From positions 180,001 through 244,000 of the forward strand of contig JARHVA010003635.1 of assembly GCA_037957365.1 (NCBI GenBank): a DNA stretch of 64,000 nucleotides, written 5' to 3'. Origin of the DNA: Torreya grandis. Its lineage: Eukaryota; Streptophyta; Pinopsida; Cupressales; Taxaceae. Below, in pieces: positions 13,300 through 25,700 of this stretch. Every line of letters begins with the position of its first letter. Position 1 is the first letter of the stretch. A program made the translations under genes and the position numbers. The notes beneath the pieces were generated by a model, which worked only from the letters and a program-made list of their open reading frames with translations, had not been told where the DNA came from and did no database searches.

Positions 13300-14690
13300 C
13301 CTAACAAGATATCATATACCTCCAAAGGTGTGATGTCATAAGTGATGTTATCATCCATAAGTTTCATTTTGTACTAAAAATATCACTATCACTGGACTTG
13401 TATATCTCTCCCCTATTAAAACCACCCTACATAATATATCGTAGGGTGTGTAGTAGTGGTAAAACCTAGGTTTTGAGCTATTGACTTTGAAATGATGTTT
13501 TTCTAATTTCCACTATCGATGATGGCATGTAAAGGCTAAACCTTCACCCAAAACTTGGTGTGGAAGAGATATTCACACTCTTCAAATATGTTGATTTTAG
13601 TGGTGTTGGTAATTAGAAAAGATTCATCTCAATTGATGTTATCCATTAGTGTGGGTCCTAATTTAGACTGTATAATCAAGGATTGTTACACACAATATTT
13701 AAATTCATCATGGTTTGATTAGTGATGGTGATGAAACCACTTATGACCAAAATTATTCTTGCCTTTATTTGAAGAAGGTACATGAGTCTTTGAGTGTTGC
13801 ATTGTCTTATGAGGTTACTCACTTTTTTAATAATGATAATGCTTATGTGTAAGGAGGTATAATGTGGAGTTATGTGAGGGTTGAGCCTTGCACACTATGT
13901 TAGATGAAGAGGTTGTAAATAATTAATTTTTTCATTGTGTTTGATCTTGGAAATATTGTGATATGATTTCCCATTGATGTACTTTAACATCATATGTTAT
14001 TCAATCAAGTTCTCTTATAGGTGCATAGAGTAGACATGGAATATGTTGGTGTAGTCTTCCACAAACTCATCCTTACATTGATTTAGTTATTGGAACTTGA
14101 TGTAATCATATTAAAATTTTTAGACTGGGTAGTATTCCTCTTTTAGTGCATCAAAAAAGTTCTTTCATGATTTAATTAGAATGCACTCCTATACACATTG
14201 TACACTGAAGCTTTCCCACTAGTGAATAAATGGAATAGACATATTTAGTACTATGAAGGTGATCTTCTTATAATTAATTAAACAATTAACTACGAAGTAT
14301 GTCTCAAGTTTTCAAATCTAGGCATATAATGCTTTGACATTGATCTTGCCTTTGAATAGAGGGATGTTGATATTGACTTGTACTTTAAATGGGGTTTATT
14401 TCTACAAGTATTGTAGAGAATTTTATTGAGATGAAGAAGGTGTTAAGTTGAGTTTCATCATAAACTCTAAAAACTAACCAGAAATCTTAGTGTGTTATGC
14501 CTCTAGTGCATTAGGGTTGAGCCTTCAAATTTTTGGGGTTTACTTAAGTTTATTATGGGTGTCAGCCATCTTGATTTTTATATGGCATTCTATTTGAGTT
14601 TTTGAAATAGAATGGACTATTTAACCTTATCTCTCATTTTGATCATGTGGTTATAGGCATAAAAATGATAATTTATCAAAATTATTGATG
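13300..14690 (-). pseudogene. Gag (and probable protease) remnant of B
   Basis: On the minus strand downstream of the primer-binding site, broken frames read PLFKGKINVKALYAW, then KLETYFVVNC (near 14300-14400), FFDALKEEYYPV (near 14150), QLNQCKDEFVEDYTNIF (near 14060-14110) and EKINYLQPL (near 13900). This is the pattern of a chromovirus gag: F.G...V..W...LE.YF, then L...YYP, then QL.Q...V.EY...F. I could not place a clear zinc knuckle or protease active site in 13300-13700, although the position is right for them. Stops and frameshifts are frequent. Confidence 0.6.
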
Positions 14691-14714
14691 CCATTATATT
14701 GATTGAGCTATTAA

Positions 14715-14726
14715 GCTATGATACCA
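14715..14726 (-). other. iMet primer-binding site of B
   Basis: The minus strand reads TGGTATCATAGC, 11 of 12 identical to the initiator-Met consensus TGGTATCAGAGC. It lies about 11 bp inside the right LTR edge. This fixes B as a minus-strand element with its 5' LTR at the right. Confidence 0.85.
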
Positions 14727-14737
14727 AATATCTAAAC

Positions 14738-15512
14738 CGTAGGGCCCAAAATAGAATGTGTGGTGAAAATTATGTGTGATTGTGTAGAGTGAATGTATAG
14801 AGAGTATTAAAAAAAACAATCAAACATACATTAAATAGAGTAAGAGTCTTACTTATAGGAAATGCAACTTATATTCAAAAATGAAAGAATAGGAAATAAA
14901 TAGTATAATGTCTACAGTGCATGTATATAGAGTTTATGTGTAAAGTAAGTAAGCTATCTATTTTATGACTGTATATTGCAATAACCAAAATCTCAAGGGT
15001 TCTCTATTGTATCAAATTTTTGTGTGAGAAAATTCATATGTTATATTTAGCATTCATAATATAAGATCAATGATAAATATTATGTAGTTATTGATGATGA
15101 TGTTGGTGGCATCTCAGTCCTATTAGATGTGGTAGTTGGTAATAGATAAAATAATTAATGTCCAAGCTATATAAAACTATTTCCAATCCTAAGATCTTAT
15201 TTTGGTGGTAATGGCTAGTTGGGTAATTTAAATTAGCCATGTGATTGGGTATTTTTTACATGTGGTTGTGGTATAGTGGGGCCAAAGTAGAAAACAAGTT
15301 TGTGAACAAGTGATAATGAGATGAGTAGGATTGTGAGCTATGAGGTGTGAAAGTTATAGTCTTAGGAGATAAATTCATGAAAGGATATGAGTAGGTGTAG
15401 GAATTGTGCATAAGGTTATCAGTAAAGTTTGTGAAAATGAGTGTGCATGACTGCATGAGAGGTGCAAAATATGCACAATATCAAAAATGAGGATTGTGTT
15501 TAGATACATAGT
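14738..15512 (-). repeat. 5' LTR of chromovirus B
   Basis: This is the partner of 9237-10023. The inner edge is CGTAGGGCCC beside the primer-binding site. The outer edge is estimated at about 15510-15512 from alignment with the left copy, because the terminal bases are eroded. Confidence 0.76.
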
Positions 15513-15754
15513 GGTTACACACATATAAATATGACAATCTAATGGAAAAAGAGAATTTTATACCTAAATAGTTAATTATAAAACTTATTAAGGTTAATCC
15601 TCCATTAAAGGTTTAACAACATGTAATATTACTCCATAGGTGGCTAGTACTTGAAAAATCATTGCATTAGAGACACATAGTGGGTTTCAAGGAATCATTA
15701 TCTACTATACACCATATTAAAGTATTAAGAGAACTTAAGCATGTTCTTATTTTA
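15513..15754. other. Short stretch between elements B and C
   Basis: If B inserted into element A, this would be the continuation of A. A + strand reading gives NPPLKV and IHHIKVLRELKHVL, which look protein-like, but no known domain can be named. Confidence 0.3.
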
Positions 15755-16868
15755 TGCAAAGGTAAATGCAACTGATCTATTAATCAATCCTAGATTAGAG
15801 AAGATAAATCCTACTTATAATTCATATTGTTGATATATTATATATTTAGTGTCATGACTAAGATATATTCTCCAGACCTAACCAAGGAATATCTTACTAT
15901 AATAAAATCAATAGGAAGGGTTACAAAGCCTCTAGTCAAGAAAAACTATGCAATAACCCTAGTTAGGTTGTATGTTTTCATATTGACAAAGTAAAATCAA
16001 AGTAGATTAAAATATAATCGAGCCCTCACCAAATCTTGTGGCACAAAGTGGGGGTAATAAACATAAAAATTAAACATGCATGGAAGATATATACTCATGT
16101 CAATGTATAGGAAATCCCAATGCATTGGAGAAAAGTAAAAATGCAAATCTATCTACTCTTATAATGGAGGAAAAAATTTAGGAATACTTACATTTGAATA
16201 AGAACCCACTGAATCTCAATCTCTCCCTTGTCCAAGGTGCTTCATAAGAGGTTATTATGGTATGTAATGATAACAAAGATAATACAACTCTAGGATACAT
16301 ATATTATATATACATGTAAAAGACTTCTCCATAAGAGAAGATCTATATCTCCAAATAAAGTATTGAAACCCTAAGACATGCTCCTCAATCAAAATGATGG
16401 ATAAACATATGCAAAATATATTATTATTATCTCCTCTATAAATGGTATAAATGGATGTGTATATATAGTTGAATCTAACCCTAAACTTCTCCAAAATTTT
16501 AGCTGATAGGGTCACCCAAATTGACTATGTATCATTATTGATAAATGAAATTAGGTCTTGGTTTACGTTAGCCAGGGGCTGGCCTAGACCCTAAATAAGT
16601 TTTATCACTTAGAGTATAAGGTCAATGGGTATGATAGTGTAATGTAAACCTTAGAAATGGTCTTAGCCTTAGAGAAGGGATAATGAAGGTAAAAAATGGT
16701 TGGAGGAGGGTGTGAAAGAGGAGACAAAACTTTTGGAAGTATTTAAGAGAATGTTATATTGATAATAAGTGTTGGTATAGGGACAAAAATCTTATGAAGC
16801 ACTAATGGTATACTCACCCCTTTCCTAATGTACCCCTTAGGGCATGCACTTAGAGAGATTGAGACTCA
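15755..16868 (-). repeat. 3' LTR of element C
   Basis: This aligns along its length with 33205-34314, with shared blocks such as CAATAACCCTAG, GGTATGTAA, ATATATAGTTGA, AAATGGTTGGAGGAGG and CTTATGAA. The divergence is substantial. The frame at 16255-16515 is an LTR ORF by chance. Confidence 0.85.
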
Positions 16869-18143
16869 ATGGTTTATTATAAGAGAGAAATCATCATTAA
16901 TTGATAAAATTTTAAAATATTATGTGTATACATATACCCCACTCAAATCTCATCACATGTCATGTATGTGTAATATGGGATGGTGGTTCAAGAAAAGAAC
17001 ATACCAACACATAATGTTTAAGATAAATAAGTTATAGTAAGAAGTAAATAAGATAAATGAAAGGACAAAACTAAAAAAGAGATAGCTTTACTTAACTTAG
17101 TGATGTAAATAAAGAATAAGATGTAATAAATGTGAAGGTGTCCAATGTAGGGAGCATTAGGTGAACCTGTATAAATTATCAATAAGAGCAAAAAAATGAA
17201 ATATTTACAAAATATACATTTAATATGTGAAAATATTCTCTATAATGTCAAGATTATATAATAGCTTATGGTTTGGAAAAATATCTAGTAGAAATAAATA
17301 TATGATCAAAAGACATAATCTAGGGGTAAATATTTTGAATAGTAAATATAAATAGGGTGAAAAAATAATTTATTTGTGATTTTTACTATTATGAGAAAAT
17401 AGAGATCTGAGAGACCTAGTTTGAGATTAAAGAACCATCATGATTAGGGGATGATGATTAAGATGGGAAATATTCCTAGAAATTATGAATTTCAAATTTT
17501 TGAGTATTTTTATTTAAAATTGAGCTAGATATAGAAAATTTATGGGTAGGAAACATCTAGACACCATAATTGACCCTAGAAATTTTTAGTTAAACTAGGA
17601 GTAGAATAGGGTATTGGGTAAGAAGAAATTAGAGAAATAAATGCTTAAGGAATTTATGGTAAATGTTCAAAATGTCACCACTATGAAAGAATAAAGTTGA
17701 TTGGTTGACTTAGTCCATAAGGCAAGCATAAATCAAGGGTTGAATGCATAGTAGTGGGCTAACATAGTTAGCAAGGAACATATGGTTGAATGTATACTAG
17801 AAGGCCAATTTAGTTGGTGGAAAAGGGCTGAAATAGTATTTAAAAGGGGTTTAGCTATGTATCATATGGTCAATTTAGTATGCTAAATGGATAAAGGCAA
17901 ATTTAGTATCAACAAAGGGTATTGGGATGATATAGTATTAAATGGGTTGATTATGTAAGAAAATTAAGACACATAGAAAACTAACTCAAATTAGTTGATG
18001 AAATAGTTAATTTATGAATTTTTAATAATGTATTCTGATTACTTATGACACAGAGATCTGATACATCCTTTGTTTGAAATTTTATCGAGATGTTATAGAT
18101 ATTGGTGTTTGATAGATACATCATGGATGTCAAATTTGATGGA
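16869..18143. other. Element C interior, nothing recognised
   Basis: This is the stretch between the 3' LTR of C and the protease-like remnant, where RT and integrase would be expected. I could not read any RT, RNase H or integrase motif on the minus strand. Confidence 0.35.
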
Positions 18144-18383
18144 TCATTTGAGTGATGTGGATAGAGCTTGACTATTCATTGTGGATTTTATAGGTATTAT
18201 GGAGATGAGGTAGATCCCATTAAGTTTTGATCTCTTTGTCATGTTCTTAGGAGCATGAGGATAGTTGAACAACACTTTCTCATGCAATGTGGATGGGTAC
18301 ACCATTAAGGTGGTTATCACTCTATAGGATGTCCATGTATTTATTATAATTCTTATAGGTGGGACATCAATGATTACTAACAC
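18144..18383 (-). pseudogene. Possible retropepsin C-terminus of element C
   Basis: This is a 79-residue open frame. It reads MLVIIDVPPIRIIINTW, then YRVITTLMVYPSTLHEKVLF. The arrangement resembles the end of a plant gypsy protease, where a Y-N-L-L-L-G-R-P-W box is followed about 10 residues later by VPSTLHQKVKF. The upstream part with the catalytic Asp could not be read. It lies in the expected direction, downstream of the gag-like region of C. The match rests mainly on the PSTLHEKV segment, so the call is tentative. Confidence 0.42.
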
Positions 18384-20100
18384 ACTAGATGATTTGGATG
18401 AGAGATGATAATTATCCTAGTGGGTGACATGCTCAGATAGGATTAACCTTATATTCAGGATGATATTATTTGTCATTTGCATTCTAGTAATTTTAGACAT
18501 CTAGGAGGCAGTGATAGGAATTGTGATAGCACAAGTGTTATATCATAATTTAGATGGAAATGTACCATTATTTATGATAGCTTTGTGTTAGTTGATACTA
18601 GATTAGGGAACACTATGATTTTTGGGCTATCATCTGGATCTAGATTTTATATGATATGTATGGGATGTTTTCCATAAGGTAGAATACCATGGGGCCTATA
18701 TTATTTATAAGTTCTTGGATATATGAGAGGTTCCCCATGTATTAGCTAGTGAGATTGCCCCATGTGGTTGATGACAGTCTACCTTAGGTTTTGAGATGGA
18801 GACAAGATCATGTATCATAGACTATGTCCAATGTTCCATATTTATAGACTATCACATGAGGAGATATCATGTGGAAAATTTATATAAACATTAATATTTT
18901 ATGTCCTAGTTATGTGACTATTAATATAGGGTGTGCATGGGTATAGATCATAAAAGACTACACATCATGGGTAGATATGCATATAGTAGCATGCTTGCCA
19001 TGATAGTTTAGAATACTAAACTTGGTGGCCCCTCTATTATAGCTTTCTTATTGGGCACAAAATGTTAGAGAGATGAGAGGGATGGGAGGAGGAGGGGTAC
19101 CTATACATATACTACTGATCAGAACTCAAAATGTTATACCATGGCTTGATGGAGCACGATAATAGGTATAATCAAAGCCATCAAGGGGAGATGCTATGGA
19201 TGTGGATAAAGGTGCACATAAGGCACCATATTAGAAATAATGACTACCACATCCACATTAGAGGTAGAGGTACCATGAATGATAGGAAATGTAGGTGAGG
19301 GATATAGCATAGGGGGGCCTAACAACTTCTCTAGGACATAACTGGTCCATAGAAGCACTTATGAGGAAAGGATCACAATATGATTGAGTGCTAATTTTTT
19401 TTTACACTAGTACATATGTGGCCTATAGAGGAGGTTATTTATGTGTAAGAAAATGGATAGATATTGGTTGGTGATACCAACACTAGTGAGAAATTTTTTA
19501 ATTTTGATTTAAGTTTTTGATATAGGACACTAGTTGTATTATGATTATGGTAGATAAATGATTTTTAGATATATATGTGATTTGATACCTATTTATTTTT
19601 GGTTTTATATATCCTATTGTAGAGTAGGTTATATGGTAAAACCTAATTATTTTTGTACATCATGACATTTATTATGGGGAGATGGTACCATAGACCCTGC
19701 CACTTTAAATGTTCATGTGGTTCCACCTGCCCCATCCTAGGTATGCTAGTTTAAACTAGTGAGGTAGACCATGAGGAATATTTAAGCATGTGGGGATGTA
19801 CTCCATCCATAAAAAATGGTAGGAGAGGGAGAGGTACATGCCTGGTAGGCCCTAACATAAGAGAGAGTGGCACATATGGTAATCATCATCTAGCTTGGAT
19901 AGGTACAATCCTAGGTGGTAAATCTATAGTGATAGGTTATGGGTTTGAAATATTATACTACCTCATTAAATTGTACCACTCATAGGGGATAGTTCAAGGA
20001 ATCTATGGGTATTATGGCTATGCCACAGGATAGGTACGATGGAGACCAGCCTTAGAGTTAGAGATATTATATGTTGTATTTTATATAAAACAAATGTGAT
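18384..20100. other. Element C interior, no clear gene
   Basis: This probably belongs to the internal region of C. Minus-strand frames are broken and I recognise no domain. The 19788-19985 (+) ORF is a chance frame. Confidence 0.3.
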
Positions 20101-20101
20101 A

Positions 20102-20118
20102 TGTGTGTGTGTGTGTGT

Positions 20119-20190
<72 letters not shown>
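20102..20190. repeat. (TG)n then (AT)34 microsatellite
   Basis: A TG run occupies 20102-20118 and a 68 bp perfect AT run 20123-20190. Both strands read as Tyr/Ile repeats (20101-20319 + and 19966-20238 -), which are artefacts of the microsatellite. Confidence 0.97.
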
Positions 20191-20194
<4 letters not shown>

Positions 20195-21842
20195 TTATTT
20201 ATCTCATGAGTTGTACTTGGATGTGGATGTTGATGCATGATATATTTATTTCTAGCACATGTAATTATATTTTGTTGTATATGTTATGGGAAATATATGA
20301 GGAGTGTTTTTTATTATAGAATTTTGTGATACACATGCATGGTTAAAAAAAAAGGCAAAAAAGGCTTGGAAAAGTATGATTAACAAAAAAAATAACTACA
20401 CACTATATCACAATGGGAAATACGTAATAACAAATGATGACTAAATATAATAAAATAAAAAATGGTAAAAAGGAACAAAACATGTTTTCAAACCATGTAA
20501 AATATTTTCACTGAGTTAAAAAATATATATTTATGCTATATCATGCTAGGAAGTATGAAAATAATGTAATAAAATGGAAGGCACATGAAAACCAAATTGT
20601 ATAAAATCAAGATAATTAAGTCAATCAATCATACTAAATCATGTTGAGAAGTATAAAAAGAAAGACAAAATTGGAAAATTAAATTAAATTGATCACACTA
20701 ATTAAAGCTATGAAGTATCAAAAATTTATTGAAATGGTTGTAAACATACATGAAATTAGAAAAGAACAATATAAAAGTGAAATATTAACGAAGTAAGCAT
20801 AAAACATACTAAGTCAAGATGGGAAGCATGTTAATGATGTGTAACTCATAATCGAACACTATGTATCTCAAATTTGACACATGTAATTTAATTTTGACTT
20901 AGGTATTGAAATATTTTGTGAGGATGGCCTAGTCCTATCCATGGTCTCATAATTCAACTCACAAAGGGAACACCAATGAGGTAATTTTCAAGGAAGGCCT
21001 GGTCCTATCCATGTTTAATGTGTAACTCATAAATGGAAACTCTAGGGGGATGATCAATTAATAGAAAAATATTTCTCAAGGGGAAATATTAGAAATGTTT
21101 AAAAAAAAAGAGGTAATATGAAAAACATAATGTATAAATATATGATAATACCCTAGTAAATATGAGGCGCGCTAAGTACACAAGAAAGACACTAAGAGTC
21201 TAGTGACCATAAAAATACAAAGAATACCTACTCATAATTAGCATGGATATATATAGGCAAATAAGTGATATAATAAGATAAAATCATGTTTGTTATATGA
21301 ATAAGAAAATTAAAATGGACCTACCTTCCCAAAACATGTTCCCCATTCATCAAGACCCCTTACAGAGTCGTTGGTCTACCATGAATATTAGGTACTTGTG
21401 TGAGAAAGTAGGTAGCATTAAAAGATTTTTTTTATTTTCCTTTCCCAATATAATGCCCTACAACACCCCAATGGACCTAAAATATATCATGAGGCCAATT
21501 ATGGATTTTGATATTTGATTAGAAAATGATATGTGATATGAATCACATCTTTTAGTGTGATTTAACTTTTGAGATTTATATGTTTCCTTTTGTATCATTG
21601 CCTTTTGTTTAAATGATTTGGATTTTATATTTTATGGATTTTATGATTCCTCCTCCATATGGATTTGGAATAAGCAACATGAGTGATAAAAGTGATACAC
21701 ATGAATTAGCTTTATACTTTGGCTAAATGAAGTTAAGTATCCAAAGACATGACTGACTTAACACTTAGGCTTACCTATGAACTAGTATGTTATCTCAAGT
21801 TTCAACCATCTATATGCTTAGTTTGTGAAAGGAAATAGTGGA
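20191..21842. other. Element C interior, no clear gene
   Basis: This is AT-rich DNA within C. No motif is recognised. The repeated phrase GGCCTGGTCCTATCCATG or a close variant near 20926 and 20996 suggests a small local duplication. Confidence 0.3.
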
Positions 21843-23278
21843 AGAATGGGATATCCAATGAGGATTAGTAATAATAGGATTACAATGAGATGATTTTTTT
21901 ACTAATTAACATGGTAAATAAAGATTACTAAGGGGATAAAGGTTTGTATAACCAAGTCAAAATAATAATTATTTATGTTATTGAGATAAGGTAGCAGATA
22001 AACATAAAAAAATAAAAAGACATCCATGAAAATAAATGAAATCATTAATATAAGCATGTAATCATGGAAATCACAAAAGGAAATAATAAGAAAAGATGAA
22101 AATAAAATGAAACCATATACACCACAAAATGGATAATATAAATATTAATGTGAAATAGATAAGTGAAACAAAATTTGACACATAGTCAAATGATATAAGA
22201 TATGGAAAATTAGATCACAAATCCAATCTAGAATCATAATTAAGAATAAAGTGATGGAACACTATGTTGTGTTCACAAATACTGATAAATATGTCCACAA
22301 ATATTATCCATCACATCTTATATATCTCTATGAAGATATATCCTCACTTCAACAAGAGTCTCATCTATCATTAGGGAAAGCTATGATAATACCTCTCATC
22401 GAATCTCATCAACATAAAATGTAGGTATAGCTGAAGGATCATGCTCATGAGGGATATCATGTGTATAATATTGAATAAGGGGAATATATGTTGGAATAGG
22501 AATGGTATCTATGGGGAATTAAGGTGGTACCATTACTAGACAAGTAACCATGGGTGAGGGAGAATGGGATATCCAATGAGGATTAGTAATAATAGGATTA
22601 CAATGAGATGATTTTTTTACAAATTAACATGGTAAATAAAGATTACTAAGGGGATAAAGGTTTGTATAACCAAGTCAAAATATAATTATTTATGTTATTG
22701 AGATAAGGTAGTAGATAAACATAAAAAAATACAAAGACATCCATGAAAATAAATGAAATCATTAATATAAACATGTAATCATGGAAAGCACAAAAAGGAA
22801 ATAATAAGAAAAGATGAAAATAAAATGAAACCATATACACCACAAAATGGATAATATAAATATTAATGTGAAATAGATAAGTGAAACAAAATTTGACACA
22901 TAGTCAAATGATATAAGATATGGAAAATTAGATCACAAATCCAATCTAGAATCATAATTAAGAATAAAGTGATGGAACACTATGTTGTGTTCACAAATAC
23001 TGATAAATATATCCACAAATATTATCCATCACATCTTATATATCTCTATGAAGATAGATCCTCACTTTAACAAGAGTCTTATCTATCATTAGGGAAAACT
23101 ATGACAATACCTCTCATCGAATCTCATCAACATAAAATGTAGGTATAGCTGAAAGATCATGCTCATGAGGGATATCATGTGTATAATACTAAATAAGGGG
23201 AATATATGTTGGAATAGGAATGGTATCTATGGGGAATTAAGGTGGTACAATTGATAGACAAGTAACCATGGGCGAGGG
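21843..23278. repeat. 718 bp tandem duplication
   Basis: AGAATGGGATATCCAATGAG starts at 21843 and again at 22561, and the two 718 bp units run end to end. I count roughly 18 differences, about 2-3%. That is far less than the divergence of the LTRs of C, so the duplication happened long after C inserted. The unit overlaps the minus-strand frame that follows the gag-like segment of C. Confidence 0.93.
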
Positions 23279-23373
23279 AGAAGATGCAGGTTATGTGGGA
23301 GCCACAGGTGAAGAAGGAGGATCCCTCTTATGTGGATGACTTATGGGAAGAGGAATAAAGAGTGTATGAATGG

Positions 23374-25450
23374 TCATAAAGAGATCATGAATATATTTTT
23401 AGAGGATACAATAATGATCAGTGTGATGGGTATTTTATTATTGCCAAAAATAATATACATTTCCATATTTTTCAATATGCTTAGGTAACAACTTGGGAGG
23501 AGGTATAACCTTATATTTGGGCTGGGGAAGGGTAGGATGAAATGTGTTAATATATTATTTAATATTTTGGTGTGTGGAAGAATGATTATTAGTGCCTTAG
23601 AATCAATGTATATGCTTGTTAATAGAATCTGTGAGTTTACTAATGGAAAAAGTAGAGGAATAAGCCAAGGAAGGATAGTATTATTGGAAGTCTCTAATCC
23701 AATGACCAACAACTTTATGAATATAATATTAAGGGTGAATGACCCATTTGGTGGGTAGGGGATCAAAATATAGTAAATGAATAATTCCATCACCAAGGGG
23801 AGGTGGGGATGGTGGAGAGACTGGGCTAGTATCATTTGAAGGAAAAGTATAATCAGATATAGGATGGGGCTCAGGTAAAGGTAGAGATAGGGTAGGAACT
23901 ATATTAGGCTTAATGAGGGTGAAACATGATGTACATAATGATTAAGAGGAGTAGAAAACATATCTAGGGGAATTAAGCTATATGGATATTACTATCTAGT
24001 AAAATAATAAGGACCAGTCACAACATGATCTATGAGCATGATCCTAAGAGGATTTACTAAAAATAGAGGAGTACCATGTGATCACTCCATATATAGCCTA
24101 TGAAAAGAGGAATAATACTAGAATTAGGAACTATGCAAGAAGTAATACAATAATATAATATAAAGACTAAAACAAAGAAGCATGATATCTAATAATCTTG
24201 GCATTTCATGCCTAGACAAGTCATATAAATGTATCATCTAAAATATAACAATCATCATAATTAGGTGTATGAAGGTTGATGGTGTAGGTAGGTATGATAT
24301 TTTCATGAGATGAGATGTTATGAATATAATTTCAAGATTTGGTTAAGACCACATGTATATCATTGATAGGTGGTTTATGGGAACATGTATTTAAGGATGG
24401 TAAAAGTTGGGAGATGAGATGAGGGGAGAGATCCAAAGTTTTGATCTTGATGCTGATCTCATCTAGCTCATCATCATCATAATATAAGAAGTTAGGTGGT
24501 ATGTTCCTAATGAGTTCAAGGGGACCATTATAACCTCAAGTAGAATTGATAGGATATTTGAAACATTGATATTCCCTAAATGGGACACTAGGCAAGGGTT
24601 CAAGGGTTAGAATTTTAAATATACTACATTCTTGGAATTGTTTGATCTACTATTTTTATAGGTTGACAAATGTTTTTAAATATAAGTTATGATTAGTTAA
24701 CCCAGTATAAATAATGGTAGGTGAAATACCTCTTATGTTGAAATTGGAAATTTGAGGTATAAGAGGATTATTTTCAAGATGTTTGATTGTTTTTTAATAA
24801 TGGGTGGTTGAGAAATGATGTTACCATGGGAATTCTTAAGGGTGGGTGGTAGGGCATTTTGATTTTTCACTCCCCATGGAACCTATTGAGGTTGATTTTT
24901 AAGGTGAACGAGATGATTTTGCATATGCATCATTTGGTTGGAATTATTATTTTGAAAACCATTCGTTTAATTTAGAGTTTTTAATAAGAGTTGATGGGTT
25001 TGGATAATATGTCTAGTTTGTGTGGCATGCAAAGAATTGACATTAGCCTTAGTGGATTTAGTTTCACACTGAGTAGTTTCATGTGTGACACTAATGGAAT
25101 GATAGGTATTGGAAAAAAAGAAGCACTAGTAACATGATTATCATGTGTATAAAAATTTTAACTAGTGGAAGGATTAACATTAGAAGAAAAAGAGGCATTA
25201 GTAACATGATTGACATTCATGTAAAATGATTCACCAGTGTTTTGCTTAAGGAGGAGGGGTCTTGGAAAAGGCCCACTAGAAGTTGAACCTTCCATGTTGG
25301 TGGATATACTTGGCATAGAGGTTGAAGAAATCAAATATGAAGAGTTCATAGTATGGTAAGGAGTAAAAATAGAAAGGATAGGTTGAGAATCAAAGAAGGT
25401 GTCACCTATGAATCCATGAGATAATGTAGGGGAAGGTGAATGGGGTTATT
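23374..25450 (-). pseudogene. Gag-like coding remnant of element C
   Basis: Broken minus-strand frames have protein-like composition. Landmarks from the N-terminal side are MNSSYLISSTSMP (25349 downward), PLEPLPSVPFREYQCFKYP (near 24550-24610), a YYDDDELDEISIKIK acidic patch (near 24450-24490), a Pro/Ser-rich stretch PVSPPSPPLGDG (near 23800), and a PPPKLLPKHIEKYGNVYYF segment (near 23460-23520). The last is followed across a frame change by HHTDHY and LKKYIHDLF. That final part looks like a damaged gag zinc knuckle (C-x2-H..H.T..C..LK..I..LI). The 153-residue open frame 23374-23835 is in a shifted frame over the same DNA and should not be read as a protein. Its position between the 5' LTR and the protease-like remnant fits gag. 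Confidence 0.45.
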
Positions 25451-25700
25451 ATACCTGACCACTTATCATGAGATTGTAAATATTTGAAGGTTATTTTTCT
25501 CTATGTTGATGAAACTCATTAATGAAAAATATCATTTTAGGTGTGTACTCTAATTATGGCTAATCTTTTAAGGAGAAAAGAGGGTTACAAACTAAGGATG
25601 AATGAGGATTCCCATAATTGGTATTTCAAGTGCCAACATACACATTGAGTTCATTTAAAGTGAAATATACAATATGTTTTGGGGAAACCCATTTGGATTA

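Larger units (their letters stand above)
9237..15512 (-). mobile_element. Ty3/gypsy chromovirus (element B), degraded
   Basis: Direct repeats of ~0.78 kb at 9237-10023 and 14738-15512 enclose a minus-strand gag, RT, RNase H and integrase in the normal gypsy order. An iMet primer-binding site sits beside the right repeat, which makes that one the 5' LTR. The family call rests on the RT and RNase H wording (IYLDDILIF, VAYHSYMF) and on a chromodomain-like end after the integrase. The LTRs are badly diverged, clearly more than those of the LARD-like elements, so this is an old insertion. It lies directly after the protease of element A, so it probably inserted into A. I see no target-site duplication. 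Confidence 0.82.

Noticed and set aside
19966..20319. Open frames with Tyr-Ile repeats on both strands
   Set aside because: They are produced by the (AT)34 microsatellite and are not genes.
23374..23835. 153-residue minus frame, the longest in the window
   Set aside because: It is hydrophobic with no motif, and another frame over the same DNA gives a more gag-like reading. Treated as a shifted-frame shadow.
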